From Bacillus sp. ISL-45 (GTDB lineage Bacteria > Bacillota > Bacilli > Bacillales > Cytobacillaceae), in the NCBI RefSeq assembly GCF_018613195.1, contig NZ_JAGGQQ010000011.1:248001-312000 (forward strand): a DNA stretch of 64,000 nucleotides, read 5' to 3'. Below, piece by piece: positions 42,546-51,951 of this stretch. Within the stretch, counting starts at the first letter, position 1; the number at the start of each line of letters is the position of its first letter. The notes under the pieces are model-generated. The model ran no database searches and had not been told where the DNA came from. It worked only from the letters and a program-made list of their open reading frames with translations. The position numbers and the translations under genes are program-made.

Positions 42546-45503
42546 TTGTCTGGCAAAATAAATGTAACAATCAACGGTGCTGACGTTGCGGCTAAAGAAA
42601 ATCAAACAATCCTTCAATACCTTTCAGATAGCTCGATAGAAGTGCCAAGTGTATGCTATCATCCAAGCCTTGGCCCAATTGAGACATGTGATACTTGTAT
42701 TGTAGAAGTGAACGGAGAAATGGCCAGGTCTTGTTCGACAATCATGAAGGATGGGGATACCATCGACACAGTGGCACCAGATGTTAAGAAGGCACAAACA
42801 ATGGCGATGGACAAGATTTTGTTTAATCATGAACTGTATTGTACTGTCTGTGACTACAATAATGGGATGTGTGAGGTACATAACACAGTAAAAGAAATGA
42901 AAATCAATCACCAGAGCATCCCATTTGATCAAAAGCCATATGAAAAAGATGAATCAAACCCTTTTTACCGATATGATCCTGATCAATGTATTTTATGCGG
43001 GAGATGCGTGGAAGCCTGTCAGGATGTACAGGTAACCGAGACGCTGAGAATCGATTGGGAACGTGAACGTCCACGTGTCATCTGGGATAATGATGTACCA
43101 ATCAATGAATCCTCATGTGTTTCTTGTGGTCACTGTTCAACCGTATGTCCATGTAATGCAATGATGGAAAAAGGAATGGAAGGCGAAGCCGGCTTTTTGA
43201 CAGGAATCGCAAAAGATACTTTGCGGCCAATGATTGAAATTACCAAGAATGTCGAGACTGGTTACGGGTCCATCCTGGCGATTTCCGATATGGAAGCCGC
43301 CATGCGTGAATCTAGAATCAAGAAAACCAAGACTGTTTGCACTTACTGCGGAGTGGGCTGCAGTTTTGATGTGTGGACGAAGGGGCGAGAAATCCTGAAG
43401 GTCGAGCCGCAGGTTGAAGCTCCAGCCAATGGAATTTCTACATGTATAAAAGGTAAATTCGGATGGGATTTCGTTAACAGCGAAGAGCGCCTGACCAAGC
43501 CGCTGATACGTGAAGGAGACAGCTTTAGAGAAGCAGAATGGGATGAGGCATTGAATCTCATCTCCAATAAATTTACAGAAATCAAGAATGAGTATGGCCC
43601 TGATTCTCTTGGCTTCATAACATCGTCTAAATGTACGAATGAAGAATCATATCTAATGCAAAAACTGGCAAGGTCTGTAATTGGAACAAATAATGTCGAC
43701 AATTGCTCCCGATATTGCCAAACGCCTGCTACTGTTGGTTTGTTCAGAACAGTTGGACATGGTGGCGATGCTGGATCAATCACTGATATTGCAATGGCTG
43801 ATTTGGTCATCATCGTCGGGTCCAATACAGCAGAAGCACATCCTGTCCTTGCAACCAGGGTGAAACGCGCCCAAAAGCTGACTGGGCAAAAAGTGATTGT
43901 CGCCGACCTTCGTGAGCATGAAATGGCTGACCGTGCTGATATGTTCGTAAGGCCAAAGGCAGGCAGTGACCTTGTCTGGATTTCCGCTGTCACTAAATAC
44001 ATTATCGACCAGGGCTGGGCTGATGAAGAATTCCTGAACAATAAAGTCAATGGACTTTCGGAATACGTTGACAGTCTTGAAGGATTCACTTTGGAATATG
44101 CAGAAAAAACAACTGGCCTTTCAAAAGATACGCTGATTGAGATTGCTGAGAGCATCCATAAAGCAAAAAGCGTTTGTGCACTATGGGCAATGGGAGTTAC
44201 ACAGCATATTGGCGGGAGTGACACCAGTACGGCGATTTCGAACCTATTGTTGATTACTGGAAATTACGGCCGTCCAGGAACGGGTGCATATCCACTGCGA
44301 GGACATAATAATGTCCAGGGAGCAGGCGATTTTGGCAGCAGCCCGGACTCACTGCCAGGGTACCAAAAGGTAACCGATGAAGAGGCGCGAATGAAGTTTG
44401 AACAAGCATGGGGAACCAGGCTGCCTGCTGAACCAGGGATCAATAACCATGACATGGTTGAAGGGATGCATAAAGAAACGCTTAAAGCCCTTTACATCAA
44501 GGGTGAAGAGATGGGCCTTGTGGATTCCAATATCAATCACGTCCAGGCCGGCTATGAGAAGCTCGACTTCTTTGTAGTCCAGGATGTATTCTTCTCCAGG
44601 ACCGCACAATTTGCAGACGTTGTTCTGCCAGCAAGCCCAAGCTTTGAAAAAGAGGGCACATTTACGAATACCGAGCGAAGGATTCAGCGTTTGTATCAGG
44701 TATTCGAGCCAGTTGGTGAATCTAAGCCTGATTGGCAGATTCTGATTGAAGTCGCCAACCGCCTTGGTGCAGGCTGGACATATGAGCATCCTTCTGAAAT
44801 CATGGCTGAAGCGGCAAGCCTAATGCCGATTTACTCTGGCGTGACGTATGAACGCCTTGAAGGGTACAAGAGCCTTCAATGGCCAGTACAACCGGATGGA
44901 ACTGACAGTCCTGTATTGTATTTGGATGGCTTCCCATTCCCGGATGGGAAAGCACGTCTCTATCCAGTAAAATGGTCTATTCCGATTCAGTATGGAGAGG
45001 AATATGACATTCATGTCAATAATGGCCGTCTTCTTGAGCATTTCCATGAAGGTAACCTGACTTATAAGTCAGAGGGAATCACCTCGAAGACTCCTGAAAC
45101 ATTCCTTGAAGTCTCACCAGAGCTTGCAGAAGAAAGGGGCTTGAAGGATGGAACACTAGTGAGGCTGACGTCGCCGTATGGCAACGTTAAGGTCAGATGT
45201 GTTGTAACCGACAGAGTGCAAGGAAAGGAAGTCTATCTGCCTATGAACGACCAGGGTGATGCAGCCATCAATCTCCTGACAAGCAGCTATGGAGATAAAA
45301 ACACGGATACTCCAGCGTATAAGGAGACGAAGGCCAAAATGGAAATCCTCCAACTTGAAGGAGTCAATCCTTTGCCAAGGAATAATTTCCGATACGGTAA
45401 TCCACAGCCGCAAATCGGCGTCCAAGTCGAAAAGAAGTGGGCTCGTCCAGATTACAGCTTTCCAGGAGATCTTGTGAAAAAGGAGCGTACCCAGCATGGC
45501 TAA
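42546..45503 (+). CDS. yrhE: Formate dehydrogenase alpha subunit, cysteine type (YrhE-like)
   Basis: A 985-residue soluble formate dehydrogenase. Order: N-terminal [2Fe-2S] ferredoxin domain ([15 protein letters not shown]), His-Cys cluster region ([15 protein letters not shown]), two [4Fe-4S] ferredoxin motifs ([25 protein letters not shown]), then the molybdopterin domain with its own cluster ([13 protein letters not shown]). The catalytic position is Cys391 in [18 protein letters not shown], where the paralogue at 25503 has UGA. It starts at TTG after AAAGGAAGATGAGG. The architecture is that of B. subtilis YrhE and NAD-linked enzymes of this type. It overlaps the next gene by eight bases. 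Confidence 0.92.
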   Translation: MSGKINVTINGADVAAKENQTILQYLSDSSIEVPSVCYHPSLGPIETCDTCIVEVNGEMARSCSTIMKDGDTIDTVAPDVKKAQTMAMDKILFNHELYCTVCDYNNGMCEVHNTVKEMKINHQSIPFDQKPYEKDESNPFYRYDPDQCILCGRCVEACQDVQVTETLRIDWERERPRVIWDNDVPINESSCVSCGHCSTVCPCNAMMEKGMEGEAGFLTGIAKDTLRPMIEITKNVETGYGSILAISDMEAAMRESRIKKTKTVCTYCGVGCSFDVWTKGREILKVEPQVEAPANGISTCIKGKFGWDFVNSEERLTKPLIREGDSFREAEWDEALNLISNKFTEIKNEYGPDSLGFITSSKCTNEESYLMQKLARSVIGTNNVDNCSRYCQTPATVGLFRTVGHGGDAGSITDIAMADLVIIVGSNTAEAHPVLATRVKRAQKLTGQKVIVADLREHEMADRADMFVRPKAGSDLVWISAVTKYIIDQGWADEEFLNNKVNGLSEYVDSLEGFTLEYAEKTTGLSKDTLIEIAESIHKAKSVCALWAMGVTQHIGGSDTSTAISNLLLITGNYGRPGTGAYPLRGHNNVQGAGDFGSSPDSLPGYQKVTDEEARMKFEQAWGTRLPAEPGINNHDMVEGMHKETLKALYIKGEEMGLVDSNINHVQAGYEKLDFFVVQDVFFSRTAQFADVVLPASPSFEKEGTFTNTERRIQRLYQVFEPVGESKPDWQILIEVANRLGAGWTYEHPSEIMAEAASLMPIYSGVTYERLEGYKSLQWPVQPDGTDSPVLYLDGFPFPDGKARLYPVKWSIPIQYGEEYDIHVNNGRLLEHFHEGNLTYKSEGITSKTPETFLEVSPELAEERGLKDGTLVRLTSPYGNVKVRCVVTDRVQGKEVYLPMNDQGDAAINLLTSSYGDKNTDTPAYKETKAKMEILQLEGVNPLPRNNFRYGNPQPQIGVQVEKKWARPDYSFPGDLVKKERTQHG

Positions 45504-46053
45504 AGCAATCACTAACATCAATCGTATACAGTTGACAGAAGAACAAAAACGTAAGAGTGACCTGGAGGAAATCGAGTCTGCCTTGCTTGATAACAAGGAT
45601 GCTATTTTACAGTCGATGGACATACTCAAGCATATGAATCAGCGCGGTGTGTTGTCGCTGTTGGACGGACTGTTTAGTGAAGGAGATAAGGTCTTAAATG
45701 TTCTTGTTAAAGCAGCAGACAAGCCAGAAGCTACCAATACAATCAAAAACCTGTTGCTGATGATTGGCGTTCTCGGTACAATCAATGTCCAGCAGCTTGA
45801 GCCTTTGCTGTTAAAATTGAATTCTGGCATTGCTAGAGTAGCAGAATATACGGATAGCGAGGATGAAGACAAGCTTGGCTATTTTGATATCGTCCGTTCT
45901 TTAAAAGACCCGGAAATAAACCGAGCGCTATCCCTGCTTTTTGAGTTTCTTAAAGGGATGGGTGAAGATACAGAGGGGCTTGAAAGAACCACACAACTAC
46001 CGGAAAATCAGGATATCCACCAAAGCCAGGATGGTACGCTCGAGGAAAAGTAG
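45496..46053 (+). CDS. yrhD: DUF1641 protein (YrhD-like formate dehydrogenase partner)
   Basis: A 185-residue helical protein of the DUF1641 family, always found beside YrhE-type formate dehydrogenases in Bacillus in my knowledge. Contains [20 protein letters not shown] and [20 protein letters not shown]. Its ATG lies inside the end of the dehydrogenase gene, so the two are translationally coupled. Probably an accessory or electron-transfer-linking subunit; exact role unknown. Confidence 0.82.
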   Translation: MAKAITNINRIQLTEEQKRKSDLEEIESALLDNKDAILQSMDILKHMNQRGVLSLLDGLFSEGDKVLNVLVKAADKPEATNTIKNLLLMIGVLGTINVQQLEPLLLKLNSGIARVAEYTDSEDEDKLGYFDIVRSLKDPEINRALSLLFEFLKGMGEDTEGLERTTQLPENQDIHQSQDGTLEEK

Positions 46054-46060
46054 TCTAATA

Positions 46061-46101
46061 GGCAGGCATCAAGCATTCCCGCTTGTTCGCCTGCTTTTTT
46101 A
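46061..46101 (+). terminator. Intrinsic terminator between yrhD and fdhD
   Basis: GCAGGC ... GCCTGC outer stem with inner CAAGC/GCTTG and T6. Confidence 0.8.
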
Positions 46102-46175
46102 AGTTTCACTATCCAGCTTTATGGATAAAAGGAGATTACCGGAAAGTAAAACTCGAATCAGAGAGGATGGCTGTT

Positions 46176-47000
46176 GTGAAACCAGTCGAAGTCAAAAGGG
46201 AAATTCTTCGTTTTGGAGATGGCCAGGCCGAAAGCTTGGAAGACAGCATCGTAACGGAATATTCCGTCACCATTAAAGTGAATGGTCAGGAATTGGTTAC
46301 GATGGTTTGTACTCCAGATTATATTGAAGAAATGGTCATTGGATACCTCGCGTCCGAAGGAATCATCAGGAAGTATTCAGATATTGAAGATATATGGATT
46401 CAGGAAAAAGAAGGGTTTGTCCATGTGAAAACTTCAAGAGTAAATCCCATTTACAAAAACTTGCAGGGTAAGCGTTACTTAACATCCTGCTGCGGGGCCA
46501 GCAGGGCAGGGTTTGTATTTGCGACAGATGCTATGACTGCAAAAAAACTCCATAAGGTCAAGACAGAAATCGAAGTGGAGGATTGCTTTAGGCTCATGGA
46601 AGAAATGCAGGATTCCGCTCACCTTTTCCAAAATACAGGGGGAGTCCATAACGCCTCTCTTTGCAGTTTGTTTGGTCCAGTTGTGTCGCGGATGGATATC
46701 GGCCGCCATAATGCCCTGGATAAAATTTTTGGGCATTGCTTAAAAAATGAAATTTCAATACACGATAAAGTAATTGTTTTCAGTGGACGGATTTCCTCAG
46801 AAATTTTATTGAAGGTAGCCAAAATCGGCTGCCCGATTGTATTATCCAAATCAGCTCCCACTGAACTTGCCTTGAAGCTAGCGGAGGAACTGGGGATTAC
46901 GACAATTGGCTTTATCAGGAATCGATCACTTAATGTCTACACACACCCGGAACGGGTTGCTGAGGCAAAATACGGAGCCAAGGAAAGCCAGGTTGAATAA
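46176..47000 (+). CDS. fdhD: Formate dehydrogenase accessory sulfurtransferase FdhD
   Basis: A roughly 274-residue FdhD, which carries sulfur from a cysteine desulfurase to the molybdenum cofactor, needed for active formate dehydrogenase. Seen: EEMVIGYLASEGII, the cysteine loop TSCCGASRAG, FQNTGGVHNASLC, DIGRHNALDKIFG and the C-terminal GCPIVLSKSAPTELAL. The frame opens far upstream; of the ATG at 46167 and the GTG at 46176, only the GTG has a properly spaced GAGAGG (nine bases). It can serve both formate dehydrogenases here. Confidence 0.92.
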   Translation: MKPVEVKREILRFGDGQAESLEDSIVTEYSVTIKVNGQELVTMVCTPDYIEEMVIGYLASEGIIRKYSDIEDIWIQEKEGFVHVKTSRVNPIYKNLQGKRYLTSCCGASRAGFVFATDAMTAKKLHKVKTEIEVEDCFRLMEEMQDSAHLFQNTGGVHNASLCSLFGPVVSRMDIGRHNALDKIFGHCLKNEISIHDKVIVFSGRISSEILLKVAKIGCPIVLSKSAPTELALKLAEELGITTIGFIRNRSLNVYTHPERVAEAKYGAKESQVE

Positions 47001-47011
47001 GCCTGGTTTTT
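46984..47011 (+). terminator. Intrinsic terminator of fdhD
   Basis: AAAGCCAGG/CCTGGTTT stem with one wobble, then T5; it spans the stop codon. Confidence 0.65.
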
Positions 47012-47130
47012 ATAAATCAGGCAAGGCTTAGGAAATTAGAATTCCCAGTCATATAGGGAGGGATTAGGAACTCTGTATAAGGTATGTAAAAGTATGGAAA
47101 AATGGAGGTGATAGCTGAAGGAGTGATAGA

Positions 47131-47376
47131 ATGGGTGAAAAGGAAATGGAAGATATGTTCGAATGGGCAGGTTTAGCTGATGTTTATGAGCAGCATGGTT
47201 ATAAAATGTGGCTGAGCGGCCTTGAAGATAACATTGATGTCGAACTATTGGATCATTTTTCGGACGCTTATTCATTTGAAAGTGCCGAAACCATGTTTTA
47301 TGACGAGTTTTTGTTCCACTTAAGAATTTTCAAGAATATAAGCAAGAATAATGAGCTGCCTCACCGATTTTGGTGA
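47131..47376 (+). CDS. Small hypothetical protein
   Basis: An 81-residue acidic protein (MGEKEMEDMFEWAGLADVYE start; ends NNELPHRFW). GGAG lies seven bases before the ATG. It ends just before the glycosylase gene and probably shares its transcript. Family not recognised. Confidence 0.55.
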   Translation: MGEKEMEDMFEWAGLADVYEQHGYKMWLSGLEDNIDVELLDHFSDAYSFESAETMFYDEFLFHLRIFKNISKNNELPHRFW

Positions 47377-47418
47377 GTGGAGAGAGAGATAGTCAACATT
47401 GGAGAGGAGAATGAGAAT

Positions 47419-47934
47419 ATGAAGCCGATTAGCGATCATTTACGGGAGAATCTGGACGTTATTTTTGTCGGTTTCAATCCCAGCATCCGGTCATCAGAAA
47501 CAGGTCATCATTACGCTAACCCAAACAATAGATTCTGGAAGATTCTTTTTGAAGCTGGCATCACACCAAGGAAATATGACTCTTCGGAGGATTATAAACT
47601 CCTGGATATAGGCTGCGGGATGACGAACATTGTTGCGCGGCCAACTAAAGCAGCAGATGAGATTACGAAAGATGAATACCAGCAGGGAAAACTTGAACTA
47701 AGACAAAAGATTGAAAAATATAGTCCGAGAATTGTTTGTTTTGTCGGTAAGGGTGTCTACCAGCAATATAGCGGCAAAAAAGATATTCCATGGGGGAAGC
47801 AGGATAAATCTGTTGTTGCTGGAACGGTCGATTTTGTAGCGCCCTCCTCAAGCGGACTTGTGAGGATGAAAATGGATCAAGTAGTGGGGATTTATAAAGA
47901 ACTCCCTCTTTTGATATCCAAGGAAAGGACCTGA
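47419..47934 (+). CDS. mug: G/U mismatch-specific DNA glycosylase (Mug/TDG family)
   Basis: A 171-residue uracil-DNA-glycosylase-fold protein of the Mug branch, removing uracil or ethenocytosine opposite guanine. Catalytic loop VGFNPSIRSSETGHHYANPN followed by NRFW matches the GxNPG...NRFW motif with the catalytic Asn; the minor-groove loop reads APSSSGLVRM instead of the usual NPSGLS. GAGGAG lies nine bases before the ATG at 47419; the frame opens earlier at a GTG without a site. Confidence 0.85.
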   Translation: MKPISDHLRENLDVIFVGFNPSIRSSETGHHYANPNNRFWKILFEAGITPRKYDSSEDYKLLDIGCGMTNIVARPTKAADEITKDEYQQGKLELRQKIEKYSPRIVCFVGKGVYQQYSGKKDIPWGKQDKSVVAGTVDFVAPSSSGLVRMKMDQVVGIYKELPLLISKERT

Positions 47935-47951
47935 CTATGGTCCTTTCTTTA
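47922..47951 (+). terminator. Intrinsic terminator of mug
   Basis: GGAAAGGACC/GGTCCTTTC stem, 7-nt loop, short T run; overlaps the stop codon. Confidence 0.75.
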
Positions 47952-47989
47952 TAATATCAGAATTTATATCATTTCAACTTTGAGAATTG

Positions 47990-48341
47990 TCCAGCTCCAG
48001 CGCCTAGCCAGTTTTCATCCCTGAGGGTGCTTCGTGGAGTATCTTGCGTGAAGCGGTAGCTTTGAGCAGCTCGAGACGTTTATCTAGCTGCGGCTTCTAA
48101 CTCCTCGAAACACTTCGGCCCTGCCGGTGAAGTCAAAGAACGACTTAACTATCAGGTCCTCCAGTGCTTGTCGGAGTTGGACAGTCGCCTATGCTTTTTG
48201 ATTTCGGTCCTGCCAATGAAGTCAAAGAGCGACTTCACAGTCAGGCCCTCCGAGGCACACGATGTGCTAGATCCGCCAGCAACAGGACGTGGCGTTTAGG
48301 CGGACAGCGCTTGTCTGGGCTGACCAAGGCGCTTGCGTTTT
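47990..48341 (+). repeat. GC-rich intergenic repeat, copy C (composite)
   Basis: A longer, rearranged form of copies A and B. The first part (47990-48200) is a diverged copy with an unrelated insert after the opening CCAGCTCCAGCGCCTAGCC and a shortened middle ending GTCGCCTATGCTTTTTG. The second part (48206-48341) is a good copy of the 3' two-thirds from CTGCCAATGAAGTCAAAGAG to GGCGCTTGCG. Again it lies between convergent genes (mug and a GNAT gene). Confidence 0.8.
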
Positions 48342-48348
48342 CCTTGTT

Positions 48349-48804
48349 CTACAAGGGCATCGATAACCTGATCATATCCCTGCACTGGATCCCATTTTCA
48401 AAAATAGGTTCTTCATAATTCCTTATAAAAAAATCATGATCTATTCCAGTGATTCTGAAGCCAACCTTTTGATAAAGAGCCAGTTGATTGATACTTGAAT
48501 TCCCTGTACCGATTTCAACTTTTTTATACCCCTCTTCAACTGCAGTTTGAATTGCATGCTCGATCAGGAGGGTACCTAAACCCCTCCCTTGGTGAGATTC
48601 ATCGACTGCCAGATTCATAATTTCGATGGTATGATTACTAACCGGCACCAGTAAGATTACCCCGGTAGTATCACCGTTTTCTGATTCCATAACATAGCAC
48701 AAACCCTTATCTAAATATCCTGAAACCAAATCCCGAGAAGGGTCTGCCATGAGCAGAAGATTCCAAGGCGGCTGTTCGCCTTCTTTTAACTGTCTAACGT
48801 ACAT
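48349..48804 (-). CDS. GNAT family N-acetyltransferase
   Basis: A 151-residue GNAT acetyltransferase with the acetyl-CoA-binding motif MNLAVDESHQGRGLGTLLIE and the C-terminal NQLALYQKVGFRITGIDHDF. The N-terminal part is adapted for an unknown acceptor. Its start overlaps the end of the VanZ-like gene by 11 bases, so the two are co-transcribed. Confidence 0.85.
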   Translation of the reverse strand: MYVRQLKEGEQPPWNLLLMADPSRDLVSGYLDKGLCYVMESENGDTTGVILLVPVSNHTIEIMNLAVDESHQGRGLGTLLIEHAIQTAVEEGYKKVEIGTGNSSINQLALYQKVGFRITGIDHDFFIRNYEEPIFENGIQCRDMIRLSMPL

Positions 48805-49285
48805 GTGTTTTCTCCTTGAATAGAAGTAGATAAATGATCTTGATTAAGAGGTACCCAATTGCACCTCCTATTGTGTTAAGGATGATATCATCGATGTCAA
48901 AACTGCCAACCCTTGTGGCAAACTGGAGGATTTCCACCGAGGAAGTCGCCAGAAAGACAGTACTGGTCGTTCGCCAGAATCCCATCAACCGTTTAAACAG
49001 CCAGGGAAGGAAGATTCCTAAGGGGAAAAAGGCAAGAACATTGCCAAATAAGTTGGACATCCAGATATTTTTATTGATGTGCGAAGAAGCTTTTATGTAA
49101 TCTGTGATTGTTTTAAATGGGATGATGTTATCAGGGTTTGAGCCTGCAGAATTGATTTCATACGCAGCCTGCCGATATGGGCTGAGAAACAACAAAATGA
49201 CGGCAATGATGATGTAGATAATGAATAAAGTATAGGAAATTGCTGAGATCCATTTCTTGTACTTAATATCTATTAGATTTAGCAT
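48794..49285 (-). CDS. VanZ-like family membrane protein
   Basis: A 163-residue membrane protein with four or five helices and the VanZ pattern: NIIPFKTI near residue 53, NLFGNVLAFFPLGIFLPWLF, SVEILQFA and DIDDIILNTIGGAIGYLL. The family takes its name from a teicoplanin-resistance protein, but most members have no known function. AAGGAG precedes the ATG. Confidence 0.85.
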   Translation of the reverse strand: MLNLIDIKYKKWISAISYTLFIIYIIIAVILLFLSPYRQAAYEINSAGSNPDNIIPFKTITDYIKASSHINKNIWMSNLFGNVLAFFPLGIFLPWLFKRLMGFWRTTSTVFLATSSVEILQFATRVGSFDIDDIILNTIGGAIGYLLIKIIYLLLFKEKTHVR

Positions 49286-49426
49286 AACTTCTCCTTGAAT
49301 TGATAAAAAATAAAAGCAAACAATGATATTTTAAAAGAAACATAGACATTTTTGAAAAAGACATACTAGATCTTAATTACCCAAACCGGCGATAGATTAA
49401 TTAGAAATTAATATCTCTATATTAGT

Positions 49427-49460
49427 AATTAAAATAAAAACCTTGCCATATGGCAAGGTT
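49427..49460 (-). terminator. Minus-strand terminator in the VanZ-ppiB gap
   Basis: The palindrome AACCTTGCCATATGGCAAGG (plus TT) is followed on the reverse strand by TTTTATTTTAATT. No annotated minus-strand gene ends here, so it implies a short unannotated transcript. Confidence 0.65.
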
Positions 49461-49475
49461 CGACAATATATTTGG

Positions 49476-49574
49476 TCATCCTGCCAAGGCAGGGCCCCTG
49501 CCGTCCGTACAGTGGTTAAGTGTCCCGCAACAAGCGAATGTCCGGCAGAGGCAGTTATATTTTAACACAAACAT
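49476..49574 (-). CDS. Doubtful cysteine-rich small ORF
   Basis: A 32-residue frame (MFVLKYNCLCRTFACCGTLN at its start) with five cysteines ends just before the minus-strand terminator at 49427. The DNA is GC-rich and distinct from its surroundings. There is no good ribosome site, so it may instead be part of a small RNA. Confidence 0.2.
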   Translation of the reverse strand: MFVLKYNCLCRTFACCGTLNHCTDGRGPALAG

Positions 49575-49666
49575 GTTGGAAAAATACAATGTGAAGGTGG
49601 ATACTTTTATTTTTATTTGTAATAGTGGTATGATAACAATGATTTTAACACAAGGAGATGATTTAC

Positions 49667-50104
49667 ATGGCTAAAAAAGGATACATACAAATGCAAAATG
49701 GTGAAAAAATCGAATTCGAACTATACCCAAACGAAGCACCTGGTACAGTTGAAAACTTTGAGAAGCTTGCAAACGAAGGCTTCTATAATGGTTTAAACTT
49801 CCACCGAGTAATTCCTGGCTTTGTTAGTCAGGGAGGATGCCCTAACGGAACAGGGACTGGCGGTCCTGGATACACGATCAAGTGTGAAACAGAAGGTAAT
49901 CCGCATAAGCACGAACCGGGTTCACTTTCAATGGCTCACGCAGGAAAAGATACAGGCGGCAGCCAGTTCTTCATCGTTCATGAATCACAGCCGCACTTAA
50001 ATGGTGTGCACACTGTTTTCGGGAAAGTTACTTCCAATTTGGAAGCTGCTAAAGCGATGAGCAACGGTGATGTTATGGAAAAGGTTATTGTAACAGAAGA
50101 ATAG
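49667..50104 (+). CDS. ppiB: Peptidyl-prolyl cis-trans isomerase (cyclophilin)
   Basis: A 145-residue cytoplasmic cyclophilin that speeds proline isomerisation in protein folding. Core motifs: [17 protein letters not shown] (catalytic Arg), [17 protein letters not shown] and HTVFGKV. AGGAG lies nine bases before the ATG at 49667. Promoter candidate TATGAT at 49629. Confidence 0.93.
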   Translation: MAKKGYIQMQNGEKIEFELYPNEAPGTVENFEKLANEGFYNGLNFHRVIPGFVSQGGCPNGTGTGGPGYTIKCETEGNPHKHEPGSLSMAHAGKDTGGSQFFIVHESQPHLNGVHTVFGKVTSNLEAAKAMSNGDVMEKVIVTEE

Positions 50105-50113
50105 GATCGTCTT

Positions 50114-50143
50114 AAAAAAAGAGCCTGAAGGCTCTTTTTTTTG
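50114..50143 (+). terminator. Intrinsic terminator of ppiB
   Basis: AAAAAAAGAGCC-TGAA-GGCTCTTTTTTTT. Confidence 0.9.
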
Positions 50144-50268
50144 TACTTATTTACCCATTGAAGCGAACATACGCTCTTGTTATAATGAATCAAAGGAAAT
50201 TTGTATAAAATTGTTAAGTTGAAGAGTCTAATGTTCAATAAATTTGACTAAACTATCTAATATATATA

Positions 50269-50292
50269 AAATTAGATTAATTAGTCTAATTT
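50269..50292. promoter_or_regulatory. 24-bp palindrome before the SatD-like gene
   Basis: AAATTAGATTAATTAGTCTA plus ATTT: arms AAATTAGA/TCTAATTT around TAATTA, 11 of 12 positions symmetric. It overlaps where the transcription start should be and ends ten bases before the ribosome site. Related GAGTCTAATG and TTTGACTAAAC words lie upstream. It may be an autoregulatory operator. Confidence 0.45.
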
Positions 50293-50313
50293 GAGGTGTT
50301 AGGTGGAATGGCA

Positions 50314-51057
50314 ATGCAGCCAGTGTCAATATTTATAATGGATGTAACGAAGTCTTCCTCTGCAGGTTATGGCGAGGAGCTGAGTGATTATTTAGGGCAG
50401 CTAGTGACATATATAAATAAATGGTATGAAGGAATCGGTTCTATACAAATTAAGCACCGGTCTGGCGACGAGCTTATTTTCCTGGCCGAAGGCTATTCAT
50501 CTGCTTTTATTGCAGCCTTTTATATCAGCACGATTTGGAAGTATGAAAAACACATTCCGTATTTTGGGCTTGCCTATGGCAGGCTGGATAAGAATGTAGA
50601 AGAAATTGATATTGAAAAGTTGATCCATCCATTGGCGAAGCAGGCACGAAACGCGAATGACCATCTAAAAAAACAGAAGGACAGGGAATCTTTCTTTTTT
50701 CAAGGACATGATGGTGAATCGGATTTGCAGACATTAATTAATGGCATGCTCATGCTGCAGCATGTATTGAGAATGGATCAAACTGATGTACAACGGCTTG
50801 TATGCTCGCTTTATCTTCTTTACGGCAAGCAAAATGCTGTAGCAGACCTTCTCGATCGCTCGGCTCCTACGGTTTACAGCCATTTCAAGAAGGGGCATTG
50901 CGAGCATATCATTCGCAGCTTCCGAGATATCGTCAGCGTTTTGGATGCACGTCAGGCACAGGAGTTTCCGGAAATAGGAAATAGCCAAACAAAGGTTCTT
51001 GAAGACAGCATTAGAACAAAAATTAAAAGCCAGGTGCAGGATATTTTCAGCTTCTAG
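50314..51057 (+). CDS. SatD-family protein with C-terminal helix-turn-helix
   Basis: A 247-residue protein. The N-terminal half (MQPVSIFIMDVTKSSSAGYG, HRSGDELIFLAEGYSSAF, GLAYGRL) resembles the SatD family and has a nucleotide-cyclase-like alpha/beta pattern; the C-terminal part has an HTH-like stretch NAVADLLDRSAPTVYSHFKK. AGGTGG lies seven bases before the ATG at 50314; two upstream starts are possible. It forms an operon with the next membrane protein, a pairing common for SatD. Confidence 0.6.
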   Translation: MQPVSIFIMDVTKSSSAGYGEELSDYLGQLVTYINKWYEGIGSIQIKHRSGDELIFLAEGYSSAFIAAFYISTIWKYEKHIPYFGLAYGRLDKNVEEIDIEKLIHPLAKQARNANDHLKKQKDRESFFFQGHDGESDLQTLINGMLMLQHVLRMDQTDVQRLVCSLYLLYGKQNAVADLLDRSAPTVYSHFKKGHCEHIIRSFRDIVSVLDARQAQEFPEIGNSQTKVLEDSIRTKIKSQVQDIFSF

Positions 51058-51078
51058 ATTCTGGTGAAAGGAGCGCTC

Positions 51079-51951
51079 ATGCTTTTATTAAGTTTGATTA
51101 TGGCACATCTACTAGCCGATTTTTACCTTCAGACGGATCGAATGGTACAGGACAAGCTGAAGAACCTTAAAAAGCATATACTCCATCATTTCCTGGTGAA
51201 TACAATTGTACTTGCGGCAGGCTGGCTCTTTTTTTATCAGCAGAATAATCCCGTCATGACTGTCATATGGCCGGTGCTGTTCATCACAGCTACACATCTA
51301 ACGATTGACCTGGTGAAAATCAAGCTTGTGGATCAATTTACGGCAAGCGAAAATTTGAATAAACTCTGGTTTTTCATATTAGACCAGCTGCTGCATATTT
51401 TCATGCTTTTGATAGCGATGCAGTTATTTTATAAAATAACGCTAGTTTCCAATGTTAATAGATTTATAGAGCTTCTGTCTGAAGATGGGCGCCAATTAGA
51501 CGCTTCTAGTACAATCCTTGTCATTGCCATTATTTTAATATTGGGAACAACGGTCAGCGGACATATAATCCGCATCCTTCTCGGCTCTCTGCCCGGGCAG
51601 CTGCTGACGTTTGAAGGGAAATATACATTTAAAAATGAGTTGAGTGAGCCGGCATATCAGAAAACCAGCAAAGGTGAAAAGGGTTTATCCGAGCAATACA
51701 GCTATATGATCTTCAATAAACACGATATGTCACGCGGGAAGCTGATTGGCTATATCGAGCGACTGCTGGTAATTTTACTCACATACTACAGTTCATATCC
51801 GGCAATCGCCTTCATTGTTACTGCCAAATCAATCGCCCGTTTTAAGCAAATGGATGATCGTGACTGGGCGGAATACTTTCTGCTTGGTACTTTGACGTCC
51901 ATGTTCTTAGGTATCGTGTTCGGTATCCTTTTAAGAGAAATAGTGAATTAG
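51079..51951 (+). CDS. DUF3307 family membrane protein
   Basis: A 290-residue membrane protein with about seven helices. The N-terminal LIMAHLLADFYLQTDRMVQD, then HHFLVNTIVL and THLTIDLVKIKLVD, is the DUF3307 signature, with His/Asp residues in helices. AAAGGAG lies five bases before the ATG. Partner of the SatD-family protein; function unknown. Confidence 0.75.
   Translation: MLLLSLIMAHLLADFYLQTDRMVQDKLKNLKKHILHHFLVNTIVLAAGWLFFYQQNNPVMTVIWPVLFITATHLTIDLVKIKLVDQFTASENLNKLWFFILDQLLHIFMLLIAMQLFYKITLVSNVNRFIELLSEDGRQLDASSTILVIAIILILGTTVSGHIIRILLGSLPGQLLTFEGKYTFKNELSEPAYQKTSKGEKGLSEQYSYMIFNKHDMSRGKLIGYIERLLVILLTYYSSYPAIAFIVTAKSIARFKQMDDRDWAEYFLLGTLTSMFLGIVFGILLREIVN

Noticed and set aside
43343-44224. 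293-codon open frame on the minus strand
   Set aside because: It is antisense to the molybdopterin domain of the cysteine-type formate dehydrogenase, low in recognisable motifs and without a ribosome site.
46083-46175. Upstream extension of fdhD by 28-31 codons
   Set aside because: The extra sequence overlaps the yrhD terminator and has no ribosome site; the GTG at 46176 fits the family length.
48164-48418. 84-codon open frame inside the GC-rich repeat
   Set aside because: It lies within repeat copy C and is not kept open in copies A and B, so it is not a gene.
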